A stretch of 64,000 nt of DNA from Lunularia cruciata (GCA_948567375.1 CAOYZS010000006.1:1-64000), one strand, 5' to 3'. Shown: positions 12,985-24,849, counted from the first letter of the stretch. A program made the numbers and translations. The notes: generated by a model from the letters alone, not told the origin.

Positions 12985-13174
12985 ACAGGAACTTTGATGC
13001 ACAAGGAATTCCAAAAAATAGATTTACTTCTTCAATACCTATGCATATTGCCATAAATAGCTCAGAGTTCCTAAAGGCACCCATCATCAATAACTCAATT
13101 AATAATGATTATTCAACTCCCAAGAGACAATGAAGAATGACCAAATCCCAATCCTAATACACCATACATCAAGT
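12985..13174. other. unassigned DNA between two elements
   Basis: These 190 bp lie between the outer 5' LTR (ends 12984) and the complete element (starts 13175). Their last 5 bases, CAAGT, are the left target duplication, and the sequence resumes at 31411. No gene or repeat family was recognised. Confidence 0.6.
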
Positions 13175-15942
13175 TGTGACAACCAAGCAAATATCACTTT
13201 TGCGGAGATACAATTCAAGGTCAAATGCAAAGCAAACAGTAACAAGTAGTTCTTCTTGGTTGTCTTTAATCTCTCAGGTAGAAACCACACCCAGAAGAGA
13301 GTAACAAGCACTAACTTGTAGTCTTGTCACAAAAAAATGTCACACTTAATCCCAACTCCATCAAATCTTTCCAAAAAATCTTGATTGTGATGATTTAGTC
13401 TCTCCCAAAAATGGCACTTCATTACAAAACTACTTTGCCTCAGAATTGTGTTCCACCCCTCCACTGAAGGCACAACTTCCTTGATTGAAATTGCTTCACA
13501 TCAACACTATGCTACACTTACAATTGTAGAATACTACCGACACTACAATTTCTCTCCGATCTATCAAGGCATTGCTCCAATTGCACTTCACTCAAGATTA
13601 AACACACAGAATGAAGATCATGGCTATGGAATCCAACATCCAACAACCACACTAACTTGCACTTCAGAATTCTCCAAACATTCACAAACACAAATGCAAA
13701 GTTGATACTTGGAATTAAGCTCAAGCGATGAGCACTAAACTCGACACTTTACTTCATCTATTCTTAGGATTATGAGCATTGAACAACAACACACTGCAAA
13801 GGTCTCCTTTAAATAGGCAAATTCTTTGATAGTTATCTAACTTTCTAAAATACCTCTAAAAACTTAAAGATCCAAAATGACAATGCACTCCTTCATATCT
13901 ACCTCTTCATATTTCAAAACTGGTTCTACTCCGATCTGATGTCAACCTCTTCTTTGGCTTCCAACCCAAAGTAACCTTCATCAGATCTTGTTTTGTCATG
14001 CAATCCAATTCAATGCAAGCAAAGTCTTCAGATTCTTCCTATCTATTGCCTATCTCCTTCCAAAGTATATCTAAATCTGCTTTTACTATATCTAACTTAA
14101 GACTTCTGTTGTCTCCTACCTCATTAATTTTCCTATCTACTCTCTCCCTAAGTCTAATCAAAATTCTGTTCATCTCCACCACCTTTGCCTTCCACTTTCG
14201 TGTCTCTTGCACTAAGAGTTTCAACTCATGTAAATGAGTCTCCTCCAAATGTACTTCTACCTCAGTGCTCAGCATCACCTTCACTCCTACTATGACATTT
14301 TCTACAAAGTCAAGCTTCTTCCCCTTCTCATGCTCTATCTGAACTGCAACACGCTCCACCTACAATTCTACTTTGTACTCTATAGTGTGATCTTCTAACT
14401 CCTTTGCATATTGCCCAATCTTTGCCTCCAAAGTCTTTGTAATATCTCTCAATCTCCCTTCTTCTTGATGGCGCTTAGTTAATTCTTGTTTCCATGCTAC
14501 CGTCTTCTCCTTTTTTTCTGCTGAATTGCATCTAGCCCTTCTTCCTTTGCCTCTACAAGTTCTTTGCTCCTTTCTTGTTCTGGTTCTTGTTACTTTGGCT
14601 TGCAATTTCTCCACCCAAAGTCTTTCTTGCATGACTTCCTTCACCTTCAAGATCAATTCCTTCCCCTACTTTTCAAAATTCTCTTGCAGATTGGTTTTGA
14701 TCTTCTTCTACAAAAAGACATCTACTCTCAACACCACAAATTCTTCTTCTCTGTTGCTTAGGTGTTTCTTCATCTCCGCATTCTCTTCCTCCATCACTCT
14801 GAACATTTGTAAGACAATCTTCATACTCAGCTGCATGCACTATACTTCTCTCTTTCTCCTTTCCAATTGCTCCAACAATAGACACACCACTTCTTGCAAA
14901 TACTTTACTCCCTCACACTCTTCTCCATGTTCTTTCTCTTTTCCTTCCACTTCAATCCTCGGAACTTGTGCCCAAAGTCTTCATCTTTGGACACCAGTAA
15001 GCCGCCATCTTTACATGAAGATTCATTGTCCTCTAAGTGTATGACGTCCACTTCCTTCTTTCTAGAATCCTCCGCCTCCTCCAAATCTTGAATTGGCTCC
15101 TCTGCTGGCTTGGTCTTTTTGTGCTCAAACAGCTCCAAGCCCGCTTGTGACAACCCAAAAAATATCACTTTTGCAGTAATCGGGTAAGTAAAGTTTGTTC
15201 CCGTAGAGATACAATTCAGAATTGGTCAAATACGAAGTCAAATAGTAACCATTGCAGTTCTTCTTGATTTCTTCTTTAGTCTCTCAAGTAGAAACCACAC
15301 CTAGAAGAGAGTAACAAGCACTAACTTGCAGTCTTGTCACAAATTAACACTTCTTAATCACAACACCTTCAACTCTTTCCAAACAATCTTGATTGTGATG
15401 ATTCAGGCTCTCCCAAAAATAGCACTTCACTACAAAATGACTTTGCCTCAAAATTGTGTTCTACCCCTCCACTGAAGGCACAACTTCCTCGATCAAAATT
15501 GCTTCATATCAAGACTGCACTACACTCACAAATGCAGAATACTACCAACACTAAAATTCCTCTCAGATTTGTCAAGGTATTGCTTCAATTGCACTTCACT
15601 CAAGATCAAACACACAGAGTAAAGACCAAGGCTATGGAATACAACATCCAACAAGCACACTGATTTGCACTTCAAAATTCTCCCAACACTCACAAACACA
15701 ATCATAGAGTTGATACTCAAAAGCAAGCTCAAGCGATGAGCACTGCTTCACAGCACTTTGCTTTATCTATTCTTAGAATTATGAGCACTGAACAACATAA
15801 TACTACAAATGCCACCTTTAAATAGTGAAGCAATCAATAGTTATCTTCCTAATGTACCTCTTCCTAACAACTCTACAAACCTGTAGATCCGAAATGACAA
15901 TGCACCTCTTCATATCTGCCTATTCACATCTCAAATCGGTTA

Positions 15943-17095
15943 CTAATCCAATCCAATGTCTACTTCTTCTTTGGCTTTCAAACCTGAACCCGAAGTAACT
16001 TCACTCACTACTACTCTGTCCTCAGGTTTCATAACTCCTCCATCTTCTACCAAATCTAATAGTTCTCTTTCTTGATTTGAAATTTCACTAGTGGGCAATC
16101 TATCTAACTCCTTATCTCTCGACCCACTCTTCTCTAATGTCTCCACTGGTAACTCCAAAGACATTTGTACTCCTACTTCATCTACTTCGGGTTTTGCCCT
16201 AACATCTTTCCAAAGTTTATCTATCTCCAATTTTACTAAGTCTAATCGAATTGTGATATTGTCTTCCACTTCCACTATCTTCCTATCTACACGAGTTCTG
16301 AGACTAATCAACAATGCATTCAAATCAGTGTCCTTTGCATGTCTCCTCCTCGTCTCCTTCACCAACAACTTCAACTCGTGTAGCCTCATCTCCTCAATAT
16401 GCACATTGGCCTCTATACTCAACATTGCGTTCATCCTAATTACAATTTCCTTCAATGGCTCCAGTCTCATCTTCCTCTCTCACTCCCGATCTGCAAGCCA
16501 ATCCTCTTGGTACATTGCCAATTCTGCCTCAAACTTGGCTTTCACAACTTCCTTCTCCTTCTCCTTCTATACAATCTTCTCCTCTTGATTATGAAGTAAC
16601 TCTCGCAACCTCTCTTCTTCTCTATATCTCATTGTCAACTCTCGTTGCCACAACTGCTTCTTCTCTTCTACACTCTCCATCACTCTATCAAGCTCTTGTT
16701 CCTTCTCGGCTATTCTTGCCATAGCATGGATAATCTCTAATCTCAAATCAGCAAACTGTTGCTTCAAGATCTCATATAGCAATTTGTCTCTCCCTTGCTA
16801 TGTCACTCTGCTTCACAATTTCCTCTTGATTGCTTGCTTCTCTCCTCAAGTTTTCTACCACTTGACTCTATACTATTGCCTCTACTTGTAGTACCTCCCG
16901 TTCCTCCTCTCCTCGGATTATACTCTTCTTCAATTCCAAGTTCTCTTCTTCCAATCGGACTAACACCTACAACACAGTCTTCACCTCCGGACACTTTGAC
17001 TGCATCTCTTTCTTCTTGTGTTCCAATTTCACCAACAAAGGACACACAACTTCGTGCAGGTATTCCACTCCTCTAAACTTCTTACTTTGGGTTGT
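15943..17095 (-). pseudogene. LTR-borne gene, N-terminally deleted A-type copy
   Basis: This holds only the second half of the protein: EYLHEVVCPLLVKLEHKKKE and CPEVKTVL, a TAG at 16967-16969, then coiled coil, MRLEPLKEIVIRMNAML, HELKLLVKETRRRHAKD and a tail ending at 15943. The stretch 15943-16470 is open for 175 codons. The TAG sits at the same residue as in the copies at 21877 and 46490. Confidence 0.75.
16967..16969 (-). other. shared in-frame TAG in the LTR gene
   Basis: This stop follows CPEVKTVL. The same TAG lies in the same context at 21877-21879 (+) and 46490-46492 (+). The copy at 759-4524 has CAA there, so the likely origin is CAG to TAG in an ancestor of these three copies. Confidence 0.7.
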
Positions 17096-18520
17096 ATGCT
17101 GACAAGGCAAGTTGGGGTACTTTGCCTTATGACCCAAAGCCACGTTACCTTGGTTTTCATCCCAAAGACTCTTTTCTTCACCTTCTTCGGCCATACAAGC
17201 GCAATCTGACTTCTCTATACACTTCTTCTTCTCTATTTTGAAAAAACAAATGTGGGTACCACATCGGTAGCTCTCCTTCTCTGATCTGATCAAAATCTTC
17301 CTGCAACTCCCATTCTTCTTCTTCCAATTGTTGTACTTCAGGTTCTCTATCACTCCCTGATTCTTTGCTTTGGAGAGTTAGCTCTACTTCTTCATCTTCT
17401 TCTTCCACCGACTTGGACTCCATTGCTCCTTCTGACTCTTTGTTTGTCATAAGGGTTTGCAGATGCCTTCTTTGGACTACATCCATTCTCCTTGCCTTTG
17501 TAGTCTGCACCGGTGAAGTCTATTCTTCGGGTCTGGTCCTCTTCCTCCTCTTCAAAATTGACATCTCTGTAGGTTGATCTTGACCGGTCCGTTGGTTCTG
17601 CTCATTGTTGCTACAAATTTGATGCATGTAAAGTTGCTCCTCCACACCAGCTTCCCTTCTCAAATCAGGGTGGAAGTAGGACACCACCCGGCTTCTCTCC
17701 TCTCCTTGTAGTAAATTCAACTTGAGGAAAAAAATGCACCACAAAAGGTGTAAAGTAGTGGGGTGGAGCCTGCTCTCTCCAATTCAGCACCATTTGCCTT
17801 GTTTGCTTGTAGAAGCTCCTTGCCCAATTGATCTGCTCACCTGCAAACATCTGGTGGAAGAAAATCACTTGGTGCTTTGTATGTAGGTGGTGTGCTCAGG
17901 TTTGAAGATCACCATCAGACTGGCCATGATGGCCCACCTGATTGGATATTCATCACAATCATTCCCCACCTTGTACCCATTCTTCATCCGTGGCACATTG
18001 AATGAATCTTTCATCTCTTGTGTTTCTTCCCCAGATGTTCTTTCCCAAAGAAATAAGCACCCATCTCCTCTCCGGCTTCTCTTCCCAAAACCAATCTCCA
18101 ATCCGACTCTGTCTACCAAGTTGGATTCCCTCGCTTCCTTATGGCTTCTGGGCCATCAGCACAATTGTTGGCAGCAATCTCAATCATGAATTTTGGAAAA
18201 CTCAGGTTCCAATTCCATGCCAAGAAAGTGATCTGAAGTCTCATCAAGCCTTCGAACCATGCTACCATATCTAATCTCTCCACCATAGGATTGCACACTC
18301 CCAGTGAAGAGCATTTCCTGAATTCTCTCATCTTCCCTTGTTGTGGTTTTGAACACTCTTGAGCTAATTCCCCTTCTCTTGGCTGTGAAACTCTCACTCT
18401 TGCAGACAACCCAAGGATTTCTCTCACAATCAATTGCGTCTCGTGGGATTCCTCTACTTGACTTCTTAAGGGCACAAGATATTTCTTCAGGGTTTATGTC
18501 ATTGCTCAAGGAAACCTTTC

Positions 18521-18528
18521 TTTTATAC
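18521..18528 (-). promoter_or_regulatory. TATA box ahead of the LTR gene (3' LTR)
   Basis: The - strand reads GTATAAAAG, about 388 nt from the LTR start and about 20-27 nt before the first ATG position (18502). The 5' LTR has the same box at about 31011-31018. Confidence 0.5.
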
Positions 18529-18916
18529 TCATGCAATCCTTGGTTGTTCTTCAGCTGTACTTTGATTGATAAATCATACCTTTTGCATGAGATCCTCTTG
18601 TCATTGTCAAGGCTAGTCTTTCCATTTCATAATAGTTATTGGTTTCCGGTTTCCCGATATGAAGAAAGTGGTTACACTTTCTTCATATCAGGTCAATCAC
18701 CCCTGAGGGGAAGTCATCTCTACTTTGGCTTTGGACCCAACTTGTTTGTATCTGCCCTTGACAAGTTTCTTCACCCGAAGTAACTTTTCTTTGGCCTTAC
18801 CAAAAACTCAATTTCTTCCTCTTCTATTCCTGAAATGGATTCAATTCTTTGTCAACTATACTTTCCTCGTACACAACTCCTCAAAACCAAAAAAAATCAA
18901 AAATTTCAGTACCACA

Positions 18917-18929
18917 TACCCCCTCCTTG
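18917..18929 (-). promoter_or_regulatory. polypurine tract of the complete element
   Basis: The - strand reads CAAGGAGGGGGTA directly before the 3' LTR start TGTGGTAC. It is the plus-strand primer and matches the tract at 746-758 of the + strand element. Confidence 0.85.
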
Positions 18930-19484
18930 ACATGTGGGCATCCCCGTGAACACTGGCAATAGTGTCTTTATACAAAGCCAGGTCGATGGTCCAATATTTT
19001 CTAACTCTCCACTTGTTTACTCGAGTGGCAAAAGGATTGCCTTCCAAGTCTGCAAGTTGGATAGAGCAATTGGCATATATGTACACAACATAGTATGGCC
19101 CCATCCACCTTAAATGCAGTTTGCCCAGAAATGGGATGCAACCCATATGTCAAGAAATATGGAGTTTCTTTGGTTGTAATCTTTTCAATAGTTCTGTATG
19201 CACACAAAGTTGCAAGTAACTTTGTGTCCCAATCATAAGCGTAATTGACTATCACCTTGTTAAAAATTTTACACAACAATCCATTGGCCTTCTCCGTTAG
19301 TCCATTTGCTTTTGGATTATAGGGAGTCATCTGCTGATGTTTAATCTAGAAGTACTTGGTTAATGTTTCCATTATGGAGTTCAAAAAATGAGTTCCCCAA
19401 TCCCCAAATTCCAAAACCCATAATGATATTTTGGAAAAAAAATTTGTGACTATTTCCGCATCATCTCTCCACATTGCTTGTGCT
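18930..19484 (-). pseudogene. integrase, C-terminal half (complete element)
   Basis: This continues the integrase from 23655 after removal of the solo LTR. The first codons read VEAQAMWRDD, then MTPYNPKANGLTEKANGLL with the catalytic Glu, DWDTKLLATLCAYR and KETPYFLTYGLHP. The C-terminal tail has LHLRWMGPYYVVYIY and IQLADLEGNPF. It ends just before the polypurine tract. Stops and a frameshift (near 19140) break it. The tail matches 300-700 of the window's first element. Confidence 0.88.
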
Positions 19485-19876
19485 TCTACAATGGTACCCA
19501 CATTTTTTGTATTTTTTGAAATGGAGAAGAAGAAGTGTATAGAGAAGTTGGATTGCGTCTATATGGCCAAAGAAGGCAAAGAAAAGAGTTCTTCGGGGTT
19601 AAACTCGAGGTAACATGGCTTTGGGTCATAAGGCAAAGTACTTGGACTTGCCATGTCAGCATACAACCCGAAGTAAGAAGTCTTTGTACTGGGGGGTGCT
19701 CAACCCGAGGTGAGGACAGTGTAACAACTTTTCTTTGGGGCGAGAAATTCAAGAAGGGACTGTTCAAAAACTGGCGGTCATACGCGTGAAGGACACTTGA
19801 CAGTGATAGGAGCATGCAAGAGGTGTGATTTCGTGGTAGAAACTCAAATTGAAGAGCAACAAAGAAGGTGTGACTC

Positions 19877-19884
19877 TATAAAAA
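19877..19884 (+). promoter_or_regulatory. TATA box ahead of the LTR gene
   Basis: TATAAAAA lies 387 nt from the LTR start and 27 nt before an ATG at 19904. Spacing is the same in the copy at 44532. Confidence 0.6.
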
Positions 19885-19903
19885 TCGGGCTAACGATGAA
19901 GCA

Positions 19904-22853
19904 ATGTCAAGCAATTTTCCTTTGCCGTTGAGGAGTCGTCCTGCAAGAGATTGTGGGAAGGGAAGTAGAGTCGAAGATGGGCTGGTGTGTAAAGGAGAAT
20001 TTGAGAGAGCTAATCTGAGAGACAGTGAGGAAGAAAAAGAGATGGGATGAAAGAAGAACTCCAAATTCATAGTGAGAAATCATGCAATTTGGAGGTAAGA
20101 TGTGATCGCAAGAATCAAAGTCTTGAGCCGACTTCGGATCACATTCTTGGCATGGAATTGGAATGTGAGCTTTCCAGGATTCATGACCGAGATAATCAAG
20201 AGTAAATGTCTTGATGGCCTTGAGGAAGAGGGGAAGAGAGGAAATCCGGCTCGCTAGATGGAGTCAGATTGGAGATTAGTACTCGGAAGAGAGGTAGGTA
20301 CGGAGCAGGGTGCCATGTTCTTGAGGAAGGAAGAGGAAGCCGAAGAAACCCAAGAAGTGAGGGATGCATTCTCTTCGAAGCGTGTGAAGAATGGGTACAA
20401 GTAGAAAGTTACAAGGATCCTGTCAAGAGAGGGATCGTGACTTCTCTCATGGCAATTTTGAAGCCGGAGAGAACGACTTATGTGATGAAGCACCAAGCGG
20501 TGTTCTTCCATAAGATGTTTACAGGAGAGCCAATTAATTGGGAGAGGTGCTTCCATGGGCGAACAAGACAGATGGTGTGGAACTTGCGGGATAAATCGCC
20601 TCCACATTACATTGTGCCATTTGCAGCACATTTCTACCTAGGGCTGAATCTGCTCAATGCGGCAAAGTGCAACAAAATGGTGTCACATTTTCATCCCGAC
20701 TTAAGAAAGGAGGTCGACACGGAGAAGAAGCAGTACATTCTTCAGATCAGAAACAGCGATGAGTACTACGTACAAAAGGGGAAGAGTGTGCAGGTGGACG
20801 TGAGTACTCCAAAGTCGAAGAAGAGGAGTCGACAAGGAGAAGGCAAAGACGTCGAGAGAACAAGACCTCGGAAGACCAAAAGAGTAAACCTGAGGAAAGG
20901 TATGGTAGTAATCGTGTCACTTCTTGCGGGGCTTGTGTCCATACACAAAGGTTGCAAAGGCTCCATCACATGCGGTGTGTGTCAAAGAGGTAGCTTTAGC
21001 CGGGGTCGTGAGTTTCCCATCTGATGGGAGGCCCTTGTGTATCGGCCGAAGTCCGGCGCTCCACCGTTGTCCGTCGCAATGACACGCTCATGGAACACTA
21101 GATCATTAAGTAGGGCATATCAAGCCCAAACTTGATTCAAGAATAGCCAAGGGTGCGTCATGACCGGCAGACGTAGTGTTACACTGGATCGGAAAATGCA
21201 AAGGAATCTCGACGGTGAACGGTCAAAGTCGGGTCTCGTAGGAGTGACAACGAACGACAATATCCGTGCTTGTGTGTGGGTTGGCGAGGGAACAAGATGC
21301 CACTAGTGGCACTTCTCCCTTGGCGCTCCATCTTGGAATCCTCCACCCATGTCGGAAGAATAATTGGAAGGCAAAGCCGAGTGCAAGTCCGAAGACTTGG
21401 AATGCAAGGAAGAACCCAAGCTCACACTACAAAGTGGAGACACAAGTAGTGACAGCAACAAAGGCAGGGATATGACATTGGTACCCACAGCAGAAGAAGA
21501 AGTCAGGATGGAGCTTGAGGAGGAAGGTAACGTGAAGTTAGAGAATCAAGTGCCAAAGTAGGAGGAGAGGAAAGTTACCATTCAAAGAGGAGTTTGGTCC
21601 AAGCAACAGGTGAAGTGTGAAGTAGGTCCAAGCAAGGTAAGGGAAGAAGAGAATGCCAGCTCGGGGAGTGAACCATCTATTTCAATACGATGAGTGCAGC
21701 GAAGAAGGCGAGAATTGAGAGAAGAAGAGGTGAAGAAGGAGATCATTCCAAAAGACAAAGTAGTCACAAGTGATTGAATGGAGTACCTGCACAAAGTTGT
21801 GTGTCCTCTATTGGTGAAATTGGAACACAAGAAGAAAGAAATGCAGTCATAGTGTCCGGAGGTGAAGACTGTGTTGTAGGTGTTAGCCCGATTGGAAGAA
21901 GAGAACTCGAAATTGAAGAGGAGTATAACCCAAGGAGAGGAGGAAAGGGAGGTACTACGAGTAGAGGCAGTAGTACAGAATCAAGTGATAGAGAACTTGG
22001 GGAGAGAAGCAAGGAATCGAGAGGAACTTGTGAAGCAGAGTGACATAGCAAGTGAGGAACAAGTAGCTGAGAATGAGATCTTGAAGCAGCAGTTTGTTGA
22101 TTTGAGATTGGAGATTATCCATGTTATGGCAAGAATAGCCAAGAAGGAACGAGAGCTCGATAGGGTGATGGAGAGTGTAGAAGAGAGGTTGCAAGAGTTA
22201 CTTCGTAATCAAGAGGAGAAGATTATAGAGAAGGAGAAGGAGAAGGAAGTTGTGAAAGCCGAGTTTGAGGTAATTGGCAATGTACCAAGAGGATTGGCTT
22301 GCAGATCAAGAACGAGAGAGGAAGATGAGACTGGAGCCATTGAAGGAAATTGTAATTAGGATGAATGCGATGTTGAGTACAGAGGGTAGTGGTGCGTATT
22401 GAGGAGACAAGGCTGCACAAGTTGAAGTTGTTGGTGCACAAGACGAGGAGGAGACATGCAAAGGACACCGATTTGAATGCATTGTTAATTAGTCTTAGAA
22501 CTCGTGTAGATAGGAAGATATTGGAGGTAGAAGAAAATATCACAATTAGATTAGACTTAGTGGAATTGGAGATAGATAAACTTCAGAAAGATGTTAAAGC
22601 AAAACCCGAAGTAGATGAAGTAGGAGTACAAATGTCTTTGGAGTTACCATTGGAGACATTAGAGAATAGTAGGTCGGGAGATAAGGAGTTAGATAGATTA
22701 CCCACTAGTGAGATTTCAGATTAGGAAAGAGAACTATTAGATTTGGTAGAAGATGTAGGAGTTATGAAAAACAAGGAAAGAGTAGTAGGAAGTAAAGGTA
22801 CTTCAGGTTTGGGTTTGAAAGCCAAGGAAGAAGTAGACATCGGATCAGATTAG
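19904..22853 (+). pseudogene. LTR-borne gene, A-type copy with a GC-rich insert
   Basis: The N-terminal region (20269-20912) is open for over 200 codons: TTYVMKHQAVFFHKMFTGEP, INWERCFHGRTRQMVWNL, PPHYIVPFAAHFYLGLNLL, SHFHPDLRKEVDTEKKQYIL. It is then cut by the insert at 20919-21348. The acidic linker resumes at 21364 (KEEPKLTLQSGDTSSDS), a TAG follows at 21877-21879, then coiled coil to 22359. A shift leads to HKLKLLVHKTRRRHAKD and the tail ending near 22853. The loss of function is clear. Confidence 0.8.
20919..21348. mobile_element. GC-rich insert of about 430 bp, unknown type
   Basis: The segment interrupts the acidic linker of the LTR gene between GTAGTAATCGTGTC and a second TGTC at 21350-21353; the intact relative at 45936 reads straight through. 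The flanks GTGTC and ATGTC look like a 4-5 bp target duplication. It is clearly richer in G, C and CpG than its host, so it is probably young or differently methylated. It holds a short palindrome, GCCACTAGTGGC (21298-21309). It can also be read as TGTC...CCCA with TG/CA ends, as in a small LTR. No coding sequence or known family was recognised. Confidence 0.6.
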
Positions 22854-22971
22854 TAATAGTTTTGAGATTTGAAGAGGTAGATATGAAGAGGTGCATTGTC
22901 ATTTCAGATCTGCAGGTTTGTAGAGTTGTTAGGAAGAGGTACATTAGGAAGATAACTATCATTTGCTTCAT

Positions 22972-22979
22972 TATTTAAG
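22972..22979 (+). promoter_or_regulatory. TATA-like box before the LTR R/U5 region
   Basis: TATTTAAG lies 678 nt before the LTR end, in the same place as the boxes at 3846, 40956, 47631, 55682 and 57688. Confidence 0.55.
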
Positions 22980-23654
22980 AGTGGCATTTGCAATCTTATG
23001 TTGTTCATTGCTCATAATTCTGAGAATAGATAAAGCGAAGTGGTGTGAAGCAATGCTCATTGCTTGAGCTTGATTTCGAGTATCAACGTTGTGTTTTTGT
23101 TTGTGAGTGTGTGGAGAAATTTGAAGTGCAAGTCAATGTGCTTGTTGGATGTTGGATTCCGCAGCCTTGATCTTCATTCTGTGTGTTTGATCGTGAGTGA
23201 AGTGCAATCAAAGCAATGCCTTGACAGATCTGAGAGCAATTGTAGTGTTGGTAGTATTTTGCATTTGTGAGTGCAGTGCAAAGTTGATGTGAAGCAATTT
23301 TGATCGAGGAAGTTGTGCCTTTAGTGGAGGGGTGGAACACAATTGTGAGGCAAAGTTGTTCTGTAGTGAAGTGCCATTTTTGGGAGAGCCTGAATCATCA
23401 CAATCAAGATTGTTTGGAAAGATTTGAAGATGTTGTGATTAAGGAGTGTTAATTTTTGACAAGACTGTGAATCAGCACTTGTTACTCTCTTCTGGGTGTG
23501 GTTTCTACCTGAGAGATTAAAGAAACAACCAAGAAGAACTACATTGTTACTGTTTGACTTTGTATTTGGACATTTCTGACTCATATCTCTACAGGAACGA
23601 ACTTTATTAACCTGATTATTGCAAAAGTGATATTTGCCGAGTTGTCACATCTAC

Positions 23655-24205
23655 CATCTTGGTTGCATAATCAATGTTTACCAAGATGTATGTCTTCCTC
23701 ATGACTTGGTTGAATTGGACCCACAAAATCAATACCCCATTTCTCAAATGGAGCCAATGGCAAAATTGAGTTTGGTCTCAAAGGCCATTAGGGCGTAGTC
23801 ATCCGCTTCCTTGTTCTTTGATAGGTGTCACAACTTCAGAATATGAGTGTGAGTGTCTTTATACATTGTAGGCCACCAATACCCTACTTAAAGGATCTTC
23901 TTTACAATATTCTTCAAGGCATAATGTCCTCCCAATGCTTTAGAGTGTAAAGACTCAATGACTCCTCCAACTTCATATGCCTCCAAGCATCTCCAAAGTA
24001 CTTCGTCTTTGCCCATCTTAAATAAAATGTTGTGTTTTGGCTGGTATGGTCCCATCTTCCTAAGGAAGACTGCCCTGTGCTTTGGGTCCAACCCCTCAAG
24101 ACAATGACAAGTATGTAGATAGTGATATTTGGCCGCAAACCTCGTACTCTGCATAGCCATTAAATGATATAGCTCTTCATCAAGAAACCGATCATCAACT
24201 TCCAA
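23655..24205 (-). pseudogene. integrase, zinc-binding domain and start of the core
   Basis: The - strand encodes EVDDRFLDEELYHLMAMQS, then HSKALGGHYALKNIVKKIL and GYWWPTMYKDTHTHILKL, the HHCC-type zinc finger of retroviral integrases (its cysteines appear mutated). The core start FEKWGIDFVGPIQPSHEED holds the first catalytic Asp, near 23730. The open stretch 23888-24205 has 105 codons. The core is split at 23654 by the solo LTR and continues at 19484. It is broken by stops around 23830-23890. Confidence 0.88.
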
Positions 24206-24229
24206 GTCTTGGTCTTGAGTTTCTTACCT

Positions 24230-24810
24230 GGATAGGAAGTCCGCATTCAAATGCAAAGCTCCCTTCCTTACTTGTATAGTGTATGTGAATTCTTGTGATA
24301 ACAAGATCCATCTTGCAATTCACTCGGACAAATCTGCCTCAACCAAATGCTGCAGTGCATAATGATCAACATGGAAGACAAACTCATATCCCGATAGGTA
24401 GTGGAAAAACTTCTTGTAGGTGTAAACCATTCTGAGTGCTTCTCTTTCAATTGTCAAATAGTTCTTTTCTAAAACTTATAATTGTTGGTTGGCATAATAA
24501 ATTGGGTAGTCCTTCTTCTTCTCGTCCTTATGACTTAAGATGACTCTAATTTCCATGGACAAAGTGTCCACATACACATGAAAAGGGGCATCCCAATTTG
24601 GGGCCCTCAGAAACCGGTGCTTCAACCAGTTTCTTTTTCAATACTTGGAAAGCTTCTTCCTGTTCTACTTCCCACAAGTAGTCTTCAGACTTCTTCAGAA
24701 GCTTTGTAAGGGGTGCAGCAAGCACCACATAGTTTGATAGAAAGCATCTATAATATCTAATATGTCCGAAGAAGGCTTTCAGCTCCTGGATGTTTTTAGG
24801 GGATTCCAAA
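24230..24810 (-). pseudogene. RNase H domain of pol
   Basis: RNase H removes the RNA strand during cDNA synthesis. The RT-RNase H linker reads NIQELKAFFGHIRYYRCFL and APLTKLLKKSEDYLWEVEQ (24546-24809). The RNase H part has YALQHLVEADLSE, IARWILLLSQEFTYTIQV and ADFLSR near its end. Several stops and a frameshift near 24560 break it. It follows RT directly in the usual Ty3/gypsy order. Confidence 0.87.
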
Positions 24811-24849
24811 GTTGAGATAACTTACCTTCTCAACATCAACTTCAATACC

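Larger units (their letters stand above)
15146..17263 (-). mobile_element. solo LTR, internally deleted (2.1 kb)
   Basis: The LTR ends are GGGTACCACA (17263) and TGTGACAACCC (15146). The first 190 bp match the LTR start of the copy at 44532, then the sequence jumps at about 17090 to the coiled-coil part of the gene, so about 2 kb including the upstream TATA box and the N-terminal domain is gone. The downstream box TATTTAAA is at 15817-15824, 679 nt from the LTR end. The flanks are CCGCT and TCGGT, 3 of 5 identical, so the duplication is only a decayed candidate. It sits inside the LTR gene of the 3' LTR. Confidence 0.8.
13927..18502 (-). pseudogene. LTR-borne gene in the 3' LTR, interrupted by a nested LTR
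   Basis: The N-terminal part is at 17264-18502: start at 18502, then KKYLVPLRSQVEESH after an early TAA, QITFLAWNWNLSFP, NGYKVGNDCDEYP, HYFTPFVVHF and the acidic linker. The C-terminal part is at 13927-15145 (coiled coils, HELKLLVQETRKWKAK, RERVDRKINEVGDN). If the nested LTR and one 5-bp flank are removed, the two parts join in frame. The gene is of the B type, like the 5' LTR copy at 29397-30993. Many stops make it non-functional. Confidence 0.75.
13175..18916 (-). mobile_element. 3' LTR of the complete element, split by a nested LTR
   Basis: The inner boundary follows the polypurine tract (CCACA ends at 18916) and the outer end TGTGAC is at 13175. Without the nested LTR (15146-17263) it is about 3.62 kb. 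Its downstream TATA-like box is at 13808-13815. It matches the 5' LTR in gene type and flanks, for example the shared segment near 15000-15110 and 30601-30700. The 5' LTR lacks about 0.9 kb that is present here around 17264-18190. Confidence 0.88.
19490..23649 (+). mobile_element. solo LTR (4.16 kb) in the integrase gene, target duplication TCTAC
   Basis: It starts AATGGTACCC (first two bases changed from TG) and ends GAGTTGTCACA. Both flanks are TCTAC (19485-19489 and 23650-23654). Taking out the LTR and one copy restores the integrase reading ATKMVEAQAMW on the - strand, which proves a clean insertion. A GC-rich insert of about 430 bp (20919-21348) explains the extra length. The upstream TATA box is at 19877 and the downstream box at 22972. 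Confidence 0.95.

Noticed and set aside
20919-21348. Insert as an rRNA, tRNA or organelle fragment
   Set aside because: No familiar rRNA, tRNA or organelle motif was recognised, though a database search was not possible.
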